From contig NZ_QXEC01000001.1 in assembly GCF_003583405.1 (NCBI RefSeq), positions 248,001 through 312,000 of the forward strand: 64,000 nucleotides of DNA, given 5' to 3'. This DNA is from Micromonospora radicis. GTDB taxonomy: Bacteria; Actinomycetota; Actinomycetes; Mycobacteriales; Micromonosporaceae. The notes below the pieces were generated by a model. It was not told the DNA's origin. It did no database searches and was given only the letters and a program-made list of their open reading frames with translations. A program made the translations under genes and the position numbers. Position 1 is the first letter of the stretch. The number at the start of each line of letters is the position of its first letter. Below are positions 41,198 through 48,393 of this stretch, piece by piece.

Positions 41198-41698
41198 ATG
41201 ATGTCGCAGACCGACCCCGCCGCCGCCAACTGTCCGGCGCCGGTGCCGCCGCCGGGCTCGCGCGGGATCGACGAGATCCTGGCCGCCGCCCGGGCCCGGC
41301 TCGACCGCCTCGACCCCGAGCAGGCGCACCTGGCGTACCGGGCCGGCGCCCTGCTGGTCGACATTCGGCCCGCCGCGCAGCGGGCCGCACACGGCACCGT
41401 GCCGGGGTCGCTCGCGGTGGAACGCAACGTGCTGGAGTGGCGCTTCGACCCGCGTTGTGCGGCCCGGCTGCCCCAGGCCGTCGGCTACGACCTGCCGGTG
41501 GTCGTGCTCTGCCAGGAGGGCTACACCTCGTCGCTGGCCGCCGCCTCGTTGCAGGACCTCGGCCTGCACCGGGCCACCGACGCGATCGGCGGCTTCGCCG
41601 CCTGGCGGATCGCCGGCCTGCCGGTGCTGGGGCCGACCCCGCCGGCCCGACCGTCAACTCTCGCGCCCCCGGCGACCGCCGGTCGGGTGTCCCACTGA
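41198..41698 (+). CDS. Rhodanese-like sulfurtransferase
   Basis: A 166-aa single-domain rhodanese. ALLVDIRPAAQRAAHGTVPGSLAVERN is the N-terminal CH2A-like part, and the active-site loop VVVLCQEGYTSSLAAASL carries the persulfide-forming Cys. A Pro/Ala-rich tail follows IGGFAAWRIAGLPV. GGAAGGA precedes tandem ATGs at 41198 and 41201. Together with cysteine dioxygenase it suggests cysteine-sulfur oxidation or detoxification. Confidence 0.87.
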   Translation: MMSQTDPAAANCPAPVPPPGSRGIDEILAAARARLDRLDPEQAHLAYRAGALLVDIRPAAQRAAHGTVPGSLAVERNVLEWRFDPRCAARLPQAVGYDLPVVVLCQEGYTSSLAAASLQDLGLHRATDAIGGFAAWRIAGLPVLGPTPPARPSTLAPPATAGRVSH

Positions 41699-41743
41699 AC
41701 ATCCACGCCCACCGGCGTGGCGGTAGTTCCCCAGGAGGCCACC

Positions 41744-42334
41744 ATGTCCGTCGTCGCCATCGGTCCGCGCCAGTACCCGCCCGGCCGTACCAACCGGGCC
41801 CGGCCGGCCCGGCCGCGTACCGGGCCGACCCTGACCATCACCGTCGACCTCGCCTCGGGAGCCGGCAACCCGCGCCTGGCCCGGCTGCTGGAACTGCTCG
41901 GCGAGCTGGCCGAGTCCGGTGACGGCCGGCTGCTGCTGTCCGAGTCCGGTGACGGTGGGCCGCTGTCACCCGAGTCCGGTGACGGTGGGCCGCTGTCGTC
42001 CGACGGCGTCGTACGCCCGTCGGTCGAGGAGGACCCTTCCGGCGTACGGATCCTCACCGGACCCCGGACGGTGCGCCACGGCGACCGGGTGGTCCCGCTG
42101 ACCCGGATCGAGTACGATCTGCTGCTCTTCCTGGCCGAGCGGCCGCGTCGGGTCTTCACCCGGCTCCAGCTGCTCAACTCGGTCTGGGGCTACGACCACG
42201 CGGTGGCGCGCACGGTCGACGTGCACGTGCGCCGGTTGCGCGCCAAGCTGGGCGACGGCACACCGCTGCTGACCACCGTCCACGGTGTCGGCTACCGGCT
42301 CGCCGACGACGCCCGGGTGATCATCGAACGCTGA
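41744..42334 (+). CDS. Receiver-less OmpR-type winged-helix regulator 1
   Basis: A 196-aa DNA-binding protein. The C-terminal 100 residues are a full trans_reg_C winged helix ([32 protein letters not shown]...[14 protein letters not shown], ending in [14 protein letters not shown]). Instead of a receiver domain, the N-terminus is about 90 residues of Arg/Pro-rich and [14 protein letters not shown] sequence encoded by tandem 30-bp DNA repeats. No phospho-acceptor exists, so it cannot be a conventional response regulator. AGGAGG precedes ATG 41744. A close paralogue follows 352 nt downstream. Confidence 0.87.
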   Translation: MSVVAIGPRQYPPGRTNRARPARPRTGPTLTITVDLASGAGNPRLARLLELLGELAESGDGRLLLSESGDGGPLSPESGDGGPLSSDGVVRPSVEEDPSGVRILTGPRTVRHGDRVVPLTRIEYDLLLFLAERPRRVFTRLQLLNSVWGYDHAVARTVDVHVRRLRAKLGDGTPLLTTVHGVGYRLADDARVIIER

Positions 42335-42686
42335 TTCCGGGCAGTGCGGCGCGGCGTGTCCCCGACATCCGGCACGCCGCGCGGTGCTGTCTCGCCCGCG
42401 ATACACGCGCGGGATGGGAGCGCGACCAGGCGACGTCACCGCCGGTAGGCGTGACACCTTCGGGGGAACGTGAACTCCGGGCCCGACCCCCGCATCAGGT
42501 CAACTTGGCGACTCTGCTGTAATCATCTGGCTTCGTACGCAGAGCGAGCGGCCGGCTCCGATGTGTCGGTCATTTGTCACATTCATGCAACGTAGCCGCC
42601 CCTTGACCCTCGGACGGGCGCCGGGAAGCATCGATGAGGCGGCGTCCCGGGGCCGTGGGGAAAACCCGGACCAGCCAAGGAGGACC
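42335..42686. other. Intergenic region between the two receiver-less regulators
   Basis: 352 nt with no supported gene. Some stretches are less GC-rich (around 42500-42540 and 42570-42600), which suits a promoter region, but I could not assign a -35/-10 pair or operator with confidence. Confidence 0.5.
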
Positions 42687-43298
42687 ATGTCGGTCAGCCC
42701 CGCTTCGTCGCGCGCCGGATGGCATACGTCCCAACCCCCGGTTCCCGGTCGGCCCCCGGGTGGTCAGCGTCGGCCCACCACCGCCACCGCCCCGGTCATC
42801 ACCGTCACCCTGTCCATCCCGCTGGCCTGTGAGGAGTCGCTGACGCCGGCCGCGCACCGGCTGCTGGAGGCCGCCCGGGAGATCCTGGAGCGCGGCGAGG
42901 GCACCGTGACCGGCGGCGTCGTGGTGGTACCGGAACGGCGCACCGAGGCCGTCCCGGCCGGACGGTCGCCCGCGCGTCAGCTCGTCCCGACCGTGCCCAC
43001 CCTGCACATCCTGGCCTCCTCCCGGTCGGTGCTGCGAGACGGCGAACCGCTGCCGCTGACCCGGCTGGAGTTCGACCTGCTGCTGCACCTGGTGGCGCAC
43101 CCCCGCCGGGTCTTCACCCGGCTCCAACTGCTCAACGCGGTCTGGGGCTACGAGCACGCCGGAGTACGCACGGTGGACGTGCACGTACGCCGGCTGCGCG
43201 GCAAGGTCGGAGTGGACGTGCCCCTGGTCACCACCGTCTACGGCGTCGGCTACCGGCTGGCCGACGACGCCCGGGTCACCCTCGACCAGGCCGGCTGA
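42687..43298 (+). CDS. Receiver-less OmpR-type winged-helix regulator 2
   Basis: A 203-aa paralogue of the preceding regulator. The winged helix is nearly the same ([52 protein letters not shown], then [14 protein letters not shown]). The N-terminal about 105 residues have no receiver fold, but contain the shared strand TITV/VTLS-type segment and an amphipathic stretch (SLTPAAHRLLEAAREILERGEG). AAGGAGG precedes ATG 42687. The recognition helices of the two proteins are almost identical, so they may compete for one site. Confidence 0.87.
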   Translation: MSVSPASSRAGWHTSQPPVPGRPPGGQRRPTTATAPVITVTLSIPLACEESLTPAAHRLLEAAREILERGEGTVTGGVVVVPERRTEAVPAGRSPARQLVPTVPTLHILASSRSVLRDGEPLPLTRLEFDLLLHLVAHPRRVFTRLQLLNAVWGYEHAGVRTVDVHVRRLRGKVGVDVPLVTTVYGVGYRLADDARVTLDQAG

Positions 43299-43330
43299 AC
43301 CACCCGGCGGTGACCGGGCACGATGGTCGG

Positions 43331-43972
43331 ATGCGCGTGCGTCCGATCTCACCGCGGCGACTCGTCGCCGAACTCGCCGAACGGCTCGCCCGGGCGCAGC
43401 CGGCCGGACGGCTGCGGGTCGGCGTGGACGGCCCACCCGCCGCCCGGCCCGAGGAACTGGCCGCCGCCCTGGTCGACCCGCTGCGGGCGCTGGGCCGCCC
43501 GGCCCTGCACATCCGGACCGAGGACTTCCTGCGGCCCGCCTCCGTCCGGCTGGAACGCGGCCGGACCAATCCGGACGCGTACTACGAGGGCTGGGTCGAC
43601 GAGGCCGGCCTGCGCCGAGAGGTACTCGACCCGGCCGGCCCGCACGGCAGCGGCCGGCTGCTGCCCTCGCTGTGGGACGCCCGAGCCGACCGGGCCAGTC
43701 GGGCCGGCTACCTCGAACTGCCCCCCGGTGGAGTGGTCCTGGTCAGTGGCGCGTTCCTGCTCGGCGGGGGACTCCCGTTCGACGTCACCGTGCACCTGGA
43801 ACTGTCCGCCGCGGCACTGGGCCGGCGTACCCACCCCGACCTGGCCTGGACGCTGCCCGCCTTCGGTCGCTACACCGACGAGGTCGTCCCGGCCGCCTTC
43901 GCCGACCTGGTGGTCCGGGTGGACGACCCGCGTCGTCCCGCGATCGTGGAATCCGTTGACGACCCGGTTTGA
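43331..43972 (+). CDS. Uridine kinase-like protein with a degenerate P-loop
   Basis: A 213-aa protein resembling the P-loop uridine/phosphoribulokinase family: HIRTEDFLRPASVRLERGRTNPDAYYEGWVDE and GVVLVSGAFLLGGGLPFDVTVHLELSA fit its core. The Walker A position reads GVDGPPAARPEEL and lacks the GK[ST], so ATP binding as in active kinases is doubtful. ATG 43331 has only a weak upstream ribosome site. The 3' end overlaps the promoter of the next gene. Confidence 0.75.
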   Translation: MRVRPISPRRLVAELAERLARAQPAGRLRVGVDGPPAARPEELAAALVDPLRALGRPALHIRTEDFLRPASVRLERGRTNPDAYYEGWVDEAGLRREVLDPAGPHGSGRLLPSLWDARADRASRAGYLELPPGGVVLVSGAFLLGGGLPFDVTVHLELSAAALGRRTHPDLAWTLPAFGRYTDEVVPAAFADLVVRVDDPRRPAIVESVDDPV

Positions 43973-43992
43973 CTCCCGGGGGCCGGGGGTAA
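43967..43992 (+). promoter_or_regulatory. SigB/F-type promoter of the DksA-like gene
   Basis: GTTT (43967-43970), 16 nt, GGGTAA (43987-43992). It overlaps the stop of the preceding gene and lies about 100 nt before the DksA-like ATG. Confidence 0.7.
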
Positions 43993-44095
43993 TCGCGGGG
44001 CTCACAGCGCCCGGGTGATCACCGCTTGGGCGGTACGACCGGGTGGGGAACCTCCCGCCCGCGAAGACTATGAGGCCCACGAAAGGCAGGCAGCC

Positions 44096-44494
44096 ATGCT
44101 CGTCCACGACACGGTCGGTACGGGCCGATCCCAGGCGGAGATCGACCAGATCCGACTCTCCCTGCAGGCCCGCTACGCCGAGCTGTCCGAGGAGTACGAG
44201 CAGGCCGTGCAGCAGAGCCAGGTGCTCCGGCTGGTCGAGGTCGGCGACACCGCGGGCGACGACCAGGCCGACAGCGGCACCAAGACCGCCGAGCGGGACA
44301 CCGCGCAGTCCCTGCTGCGGACCATTCTCGACCGGCGCGCCCAGTTCGAGCACGCGCTGACCCGGCTCGACGAGGGCACCTACGGCTTCTGCGAGGGCTG
44401 CTCGGCACCCATCCCGGTGGAACGGCTGGAGATCTTCCCTTCGGCGACCACCTGCGTGACCTGCAAGCAGACCCGCGAACGTCGGGCGGCCTGA
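44096..44494 (+). CDS. DksA/TraR-type zinc-finger protein
   Basis: A 132-aa protein. The first 90 residues are helical (LSLQARYAELSEEYEQAVQQSQV and an AQSLLRTILDRRAQFEHALTRLDEG coiled coil). The C-terminal finger is C98xxC101 in FCEGC and C119xxC122 in TCVTC. Such proteins insert into the RNA polymerase secondary channel; actinobacterial relatives are often stress-induced. The ATG follows AAAGGCAGG. Confidence 0.87.
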   Translation: MLVHDTVGTGRSQAEIDQIRLSLQARYAELSEEYEQAVQQSQVLRLVEVGDTAGDDQADSGTKTAERDTAQSLLRTILDRRAQFEHALTRLDEGTYGFCEGCSAPIPVERLEIFPSATTCVTCKQTRERRAA

Positions 44495-44539
44495 CCCGAG
44501 ACGGCTGCCGACCGGTCCGGGACGCGGTGAACCTCACCC

Positions 44540-45412
44540 ATGGGCGAGATCAGGGTAGGCACCGCGTCCTGGACCGACCGTACGCTGCTGGACTCCGGTT
44601 GGTACCCGGCCGCGGCGGACACTCCCGAACGACGCCTGGCCTACTACGCCCGGCAGTTTCCGCTGGTGGAGGTCGACGCCACCTACTACTCGCCGCCGGC
44701 CGAGCGCACCGCCCGGCTGTGGGCCGAACGCACCCCGCCCGGCTTCACCTTCAACGTGAAGGCGTTCAGCCTCCTCACCGGCCACCCCACCAAGGTCAGT
44801 GCGATCTACCGGGACCTGCGACCGCGGACCGACAAGCGCAACGTCTACCCGGGCGACCTGCCGCCGCAGGCGTACGAGGAGATCTGGACCCGCTTCCTCA
44901 GCGCGCTGGATCCACTCGTCGAGGCGGGCCGGCTCGGTGCGTTGCTGTTCCAGTTCCCGCCCTGGTTCACCATCCGCCGGGACAACAAGCAGTACCTGCT
45001 GGAGGTGACCCGGCGCTGCGCGCCGCTGCGTCCGGTCTTCGAGTTCCGGCACGCCTCCTGGCTCGACGGCGACAACGCCACCGAGACCCTCGACTTCCTG
45101 CGCGGACACGGCCTGGCGTACGTCAGCGTGGACATGCCGCAGGGCCACCGCTCGTCGATCCCGCCGGTGCTGGCCGCCACCGCTGACCTCGCGGTGGTGC
45201 GCTTCCACGGCCACAGCGACAAGTGGACCAGCCGCGACATCCACGAGAAGTTCGGCTACCGCTACTCCGACCGCGAGTTGGCCGACTGGGCTCCCAGACT
45301 CCGCGAACTGGCCGACCGCACGCAGCAGACCCACGTGCTCATGAACAACTGCTACCGCGACTTCGCCCAGACCAACGCCCAGCAACTCCAATCCCTCCTC
45401 TCCACCCCCTAA
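44540..45412 (+). CDS. DUF72 (YecE-like) protein
   Basis: A 290-aa TIM-barrel-like protein: IRVGTASWTDRTLL at the N-terminus, FTFNVKAFSLLTGH, LLFQFPPWF, FEFRHASWLD, VVRFHGHSDKW and a final LMNNCYRDFAQTNAQQL are the usual DUF72 landmarks. The family has no established reaction; a link to nucleic acid metabolism has been suggested. ATG 44540 has no strong ribosome site. It is 45 nt past the DksA-like gene and may share its transcript. Confidence 0.88.
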   Translation: MGEIRVGTASWTDRTLLDSGWYPAAADTPERRLAYYARQFPLVEVDATYYSPPAERTARLWAERTPPGFTFNVKAFSLLTGHPTKVSAIYRDLRPRTDKRNVYPGDLPPQAYEEIWTRFLSALDPLVEAGRLGALLFQFPPWFTIRRDNKQYLLEVTRRCAPLRPVFEFRHASWLDGDNATETLDFLRGHGLAYVSVDMPQGHRSSIPPVLAATADLAVVRFHGHSDKWTSRDIHEKFGYRYSDRELADWAPRLRELADRTQQTHVLMNNCYRDFAQTNAQQLQSLLSTP

Positions 45413-45775
45413 ACCCCCACCCGGCCCCTCCCGTCCCCCTCCCGGCCTCCTCGTGGGGTGGGGTGGGGGTGGGGTGGGTCATTCGGGTGGGGTGAGGGCG
45501 GGTCACCTTGGTGTTCCGGAGGATGGGGGCAGCGGGCGGCACTGTGGTCGCCGTCCGTACGGAAGTGAGACCACGGAGGTGGTTGGTGGTGGCGGTTCGG
45601 GTGGTGCCACACCGGCGGCGCGACGCCGTCCTGCACGTCGTCGGCGCGTCCGGGCGAGCCCGGCGGGCACGACGTCTCGGGTGGGGCAGCCCGATCCGGC
45701 CGCGGCGCGGCCCGGCGGGTCCGCCGCGACGTCACGACGACCGACGGTGGGAGACCGACCTACGGGGGTGGACAG
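45413..45775. other. Intergenic region with a G-rich tract, no supported gene
   Basis: 363 nt. A pyrimidine-rich run (45415-45450) is followed by a G-rich tract at 45455-45478 (G4-T-G4-T-G5-T-G4-T-G3), which could form a G-quadruplex or, with the C-rich run, a hairpin acting as terminator for DUF72. The rest has small frames without ribosome sites or consistent codon bias. The promoter for DUF2267 is presumably in the last 150 nt. Confidence 0.6.
45455..45478 (+). repeat. G-quadruplex-forming tract
   Basis: Five G-runs of 3-5 separated by single T residues on the plus strand, 43 nt after the DUF72 stop. Single-base loops predict a very stable parallel G-quadruplex in the transcript or coding strand. 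Confidence 0.75.
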
Positions 45776-46204
45776 ATGGCTGAGCAGTTCCAGTCGGCGG
45801 TCGAGTCCTCGGTGGACAAGACCAACCTGATTCTCAAGGACATCGAGCAGGCGTACGGGTGGCCGAAGGCGCAGCGCAACCAGTCGTACGCGGCCCTGCG
45901 TACCGTGCTGCACCTGCTGCGCGACCGGCTGCCGGTGCAGGAGAGCGTGGAGTTCTCCGCCCAGTTGCCGATGCTGGTCCGCGGCATCTACTTCGACGGT
46001 TGGCAGCCGCAGGACGTGCCGATCAAACTCAACCGCGACGACTTCCTCTACGAGGTCCGCCAGGGCTTCCCGTACGACGTGGAGGGCGGCCCGGAGCGGG
46101 TGGTCCAGGTGGTGCTGGACACCCTGCGCCGGCACATCACCCAGGGCGAGTGGGACGACGTGCGGGCCAACATGCCCGCCGACCTCGCGCAGATCCTGCC
46201 CTGA
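45776..46204 (+). CDS. DUF2267 protein
   Basis: A 142-aa all-helical protein with the family core WPKAQRNQSYAALRTVLHLLRDRLPVQESVEFSAQLPMLVRGIYFDGW. DUF2267 proteins are common in actinobacterial stress loci; their function is unknown. GGTGGA lies before ATG 45776. Single gene, followed by a hairpin. Confidence 0.88.
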   Translation: MAEQFQSAVESSVDKTNLILKDIEQAYGWPKAQRNQSYAALRTVLHLLRDRLPVQESVEFSAQLPMLVRGIYFDGWQPQDVPIKLNRDDFLYEVRQGFPYDVEGGPERVVQVVLDTLRRHITQGEWDDVRANMPADLAQILP

Positions 46205-46215
46205 CCCGGCACGTC

Positions 46216-46248
46216 GTGGCCCGTCCCGCCAACCGGCGGGCGGGCCAC
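46216..46248 (+). terminator. Hairpin after DUF2267
   Basis: GTGGCCCG-(T)-CCCGCC (46216-46230) pairs with GGCGGG-CGGGCCAC (46235-46248): 14 bp with one bulged T and a 4-nt loop. Confidence 0.75.
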
Positions 46249-46273
46249 ACGTGTGCGCTACCGGAGACGATGC

Positions 46274-46492
46274 CTACCAGAGGTCGAGGTGGAACACCTC
46301 GAACGAGGTGCCGTAGCGCACGCCCAGCCGGCTGCCGACCGGCCGGGCGCCACCCTCCAGGAACTTCTCGGCGTCGAAGCCGCCGTCGCCCAGCCCGGTC
46401 AGGTACGCCTCGTGGGCCAGCCGCGACGCCACCCCTTGTCGAAGCAGCCCGTCGATGCCGGCCTCGCCGCTGGTCACCAGGCAGTAGACCAC
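46274..46492 (-). CDS. Small unknown protein
   Basis: A 72-aa frame with strong third-position G/C bias: MVYCLVTSGEAGIDGLLRQGVASRLAHEAYLTGLGDGGFDAEKFLEGG...FEVFHLDLW. GTG 46492 is a guess; there is no clear ribosome site and the frame is open further upstream with non-coding-like sequence. The C-terminal part looks like a genuine folded segment, so it may be a truncated gene. No family recognised. Confidence 0.5.
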   Translation of the reverse strand: MVYCLVTSGEAGIDGLLRQGVASRLAHEAYLTGLGDGGFDAEKFLEGGARPVGSRLGVRYGTSFEVFHLDLW

Positions 46493-46588
46493 CGCACCGC
46501 ACCGGACAGCCGGTCCCGGCCCGCGTCGGCGGACGCGGCGAACCGGGCGTGTCGGTCGGTTCGGGCGTCTACCGTGGGGTGCAGTGTG

Positions 46589-46614
46589 GTTAGAGAAGAT
46601 CGGGCGCGGGGTAC
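46589..46614 (+). promoter_or_regulatory. SigB/F-type promoter of the repeat-protein gene
   Basis: GTTA (46589-46592), 16 nt, GGGTAC (46609-46614), 58 nt before the ATG. Confidence 0.7.
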
Positions 46615-46672
46615 CACCCGCGGCACGACGCACCCCACCGACGGCGGGGGCGGGTCCATCCGAGGGAGCACG

Positions 46673-46978
46673 ATGCCACTCAACGACGACGACATCCAGA
46701 GCACCGGCGGCGGCGGGCTGGAGGGCCCGGCCGACGGCGGCGCGACCCCCGGGCAGCACGATGGTGGTGCCGACGGTAGTGCCGAGGGTCCGGCGGACGG
46801 TGGGGCCACGCCCGGGCAGCACGATGGTGGTGCCGACGGTAGTGCCGAGGGTCCGGCGGACGGCGGCGCGACCCCCGGGCAGCACGATGGTGGTGCCGAC
46901 GGTAGTGCCGAGGGTCCGGCGGACGGTGGGGCCACGCCCGGCCAGCACGATGGTGGTGCCGACGGCGCCGCCCGATAG
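46673..46978 (+). CDS. Low-complexity protein of four 21-residue repeats
   Basis: A 101-aa protein: a 16-residue leader (MPLNDDDIQSTGGGGL) and four copies of EGPADGGATPGQHDGGADGSA, ending GAAR. It is acidic, Gly/Ala/Asp-rich, without aromatic residues or Cys, and surely disordered. It resembles hydrophilin-type proteins that protect against drying or osmotic stress, but that is only a compositional comparison. GAGGGAG precedes ATG 46673, and the promoter matches the stress-sigma element, which supports expression as a real protein. The JmjC gene starts 9 nt later. Confidence 0.75.
   Translation: MPLNDDDIQSTGGGGLEGPADGGATPGQHDGGADGSAEGPADGGATPGQHDGGADGSAEGPADGGATPGQHDGGADGSAEGPADGGATPGQHDGGADGAAR
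46721..46972 (+). repeat. Four tandem 63-bp repeats
   Basis: Copies begin at 46721, 46784, 46847 and 46910. Copies 1 and 3 share one set of synonymous codons (GGCGGCGCGACCCCC) and copies 2 and 4 another (GGTGGGGCCACGCCC), so a 126-bp pair was duplicated. Confidence 0.9.
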
Positions 46979-46987
46979 CCGCACACC

Positions 46988-48250
46988 ATGACGCGACTCG
47001 ACCCGCCGGGCGGCACTGGCCGCCCGGCGGTGCCGTACCCGTCCGCGTTGGCCCGCTGCGTCAGCGTGGAACCGGCGAAGTTCGCCGCCGCCCACTGGGG
47101 ACAGACCCCGCTGCTCTCCCGCTGCGCCGAGTTGCCCAACCCGGCCGGCTTCACCGACCTGTTGAGCCCCGACGACGCCGACGAACTACTCAGCCGCCGC
47201 GGTCTGCGTACCCCGTTCCTGCGGGTCGCCAAGGACGGTCAGGTGCTGCCGGCGGCGCGTTACACCGGCGGCGGCGGTGCCGGCGCCGAGATCGGCGACC
47301 AGGTCCTCGACGAGAAGATCCTGGAGTTGTACGCGGGCGGCGCGACCCTCGTCCTGCAGGGCCTGCACCGCAACTGGCCGCCGTTGATCGACTTCACCCG
47401 GGAGTTGAGCCACGCCGTCGGCCAGCCGCTACAGGTCAACGCCTACCTCACCCCGCCGGGCAGCCAGGGCTTCGCCACCCACTACGACACCCACGACGTC
47501 TTCGTCCTGCAGGTCGACGGGCGCAAGCACTGGCGGATCCACCCTCCGGTGCTGCCCGACCCGCTGGAGCGCCAGCCGTGGGGTGGCCGGGCCGACGAGA
47601 TCACCGCCACCGCCCAGGGCCCGGCCGCACTTGACGTGCTGCTTGAACCCGGCGACGCCCTGTACCTGCCGCGCGGCTGGCTGCACAGTGCCCAGGCTCA
47701 GGAGTCCAGCTCGCTGCACCTGACCGTCGGCATCCGCGCGGTGACCCGGTACGCGCTGGTCGAGGAGTTGCTGGCGTTGGCGGCCGAGGACCGCCGGCTG
47801 CGGGCCACCCTGCCGCTCGGTATCGACCTGGCCGACCCGGACGCCATCGAACCGGAGCTGACCGAGACCGTGGAGGCGCTGCGCGACTGGCTGCTGCGCG
47901 CCGAACCCGCCGCGGTGGCGGACCGGCTGCGGCAGCGGGTCTGGCCGGCGTCTCGTCCCGCCCCGATCCGGCCCCTCGCGCAGGCCGCCGCGCTGCACAC
48001 GCTGACCGCCGACAGCCGGGTCGCGGTGCGCCCCGGACTGCGCTGGCAGCTCACCGGCGACGGTGACCGGGTCGCGCTGCGCCTGTTCGACCGGACGATC
48101 ACCCTGCCCGCCCAGTGCGAACCCGCGGTGCGCGCCCTGCTCACCGGCGCCGTCACCCGGGTGGGCGACCTGCCCGCCCTGGAGACCGACGCCGACCGCC
48201 TCACCCTCACCCGCCGCCTACTACGCGAGGCCCTCCTCACCCCCGCATAA
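46988..48250 (+). CDS. JmjC/cupin-4 oxygenase (RoxA-like)
   Basis: A 420-aa Fe(II)/2-oxoglutarate-type oxygenase. The facial triad is visible: HxD within GFATHYDTHDVFVLQ (about residue 163) and the distal His in LPRGWLHSAQ (about 232). A C-terminal winged-helix-like region follows (about 290-420), as in bacterial ribosomal-protein hydroxylases such as YcfD/RoxA. It may hydroxylate a ribosomal protein; the substrate is not provable from sequence. It begins 9 nt after the repeat-protein gene and lacks its own good ribosome site, so translation is probably coupled to it. Confidence 0.87.
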   Translation: MTRLDPPGGTGRPAVPYPSALARCVSVEPAKFAAAHWGQTPLLSRCAELPNPAGFTDLLSPDDADELLSRRGLRTPFLRVAKDGQVLPAARYTGGGGAGAEIGDQVLDEKILELYAGGATLVLQGLHRNWPPLIDFTRELSHAVGQPLQVNAYLTPPGSQGFATHYDTHDVFVLQVDGRKHWRIHPPVLPDPLERQPWGGRADEITATAQGPAALDVLLEPGDALYLPRGWLHSAQAQESSSLHLTVGIRAVTRYALVEELLALAAEDRRLRATLPLGIDLADPDAIEPELTETVEALRDWLLRAEPAAVADRLRQRVWPASRPAPIRPLAQAAALHTLTADSRVAVRPGLRWQLTGDGDRVALRLFDRTITLPAQCEPAVRALLTGAVTRVGDLPALETDADRLTLTRRLLREALLTPA

Positions 48251-48284
48251 CCCCCGCCCACCCGCCCCGCCTCCCCGCCTCGCG

Positions 48285-48352
48285 GATCTTGCACTTTCGG
48301 TCCTGCTTGTGTCCCAATGTGCCCCTTATGTGGCGACGGAAAGTGCAAGATC
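48285..48352. repeat. Long inverted-repeat element (REP/MITE-like)
   Basis: GATCTTGCACTTTC (48285-48298) and GAAAGTGCAAGATC (48339-48352) are perfect 14-bp inverted arms with a further 3 bp after one mismatch. They enclose about 32 nt that are notably less GC-rich than the surroundings. The element sits between convergent genes and could terminate both. Its base composition differs from the genome, suggesting a dispersed element. Confidence 0.65.
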
Positions 48353-48393
48353 ATGGACAGGGGGAGAGGACGTGCGGGCGGGTGAGGCGGTGT

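Noticed and set aside
45508..45783. 91-codon plus-strand frame in the DUF72-DUF2267 gap
   Set aside because: Arg-rich, no ribosome site, no third-position bias distinct from the other frames.
46721..46972. Tandem repeats considered as a CRISPR array
   Set aside because: The 63-bp units are contiguous, in frame and without unique spacers; they encode protein repeats.
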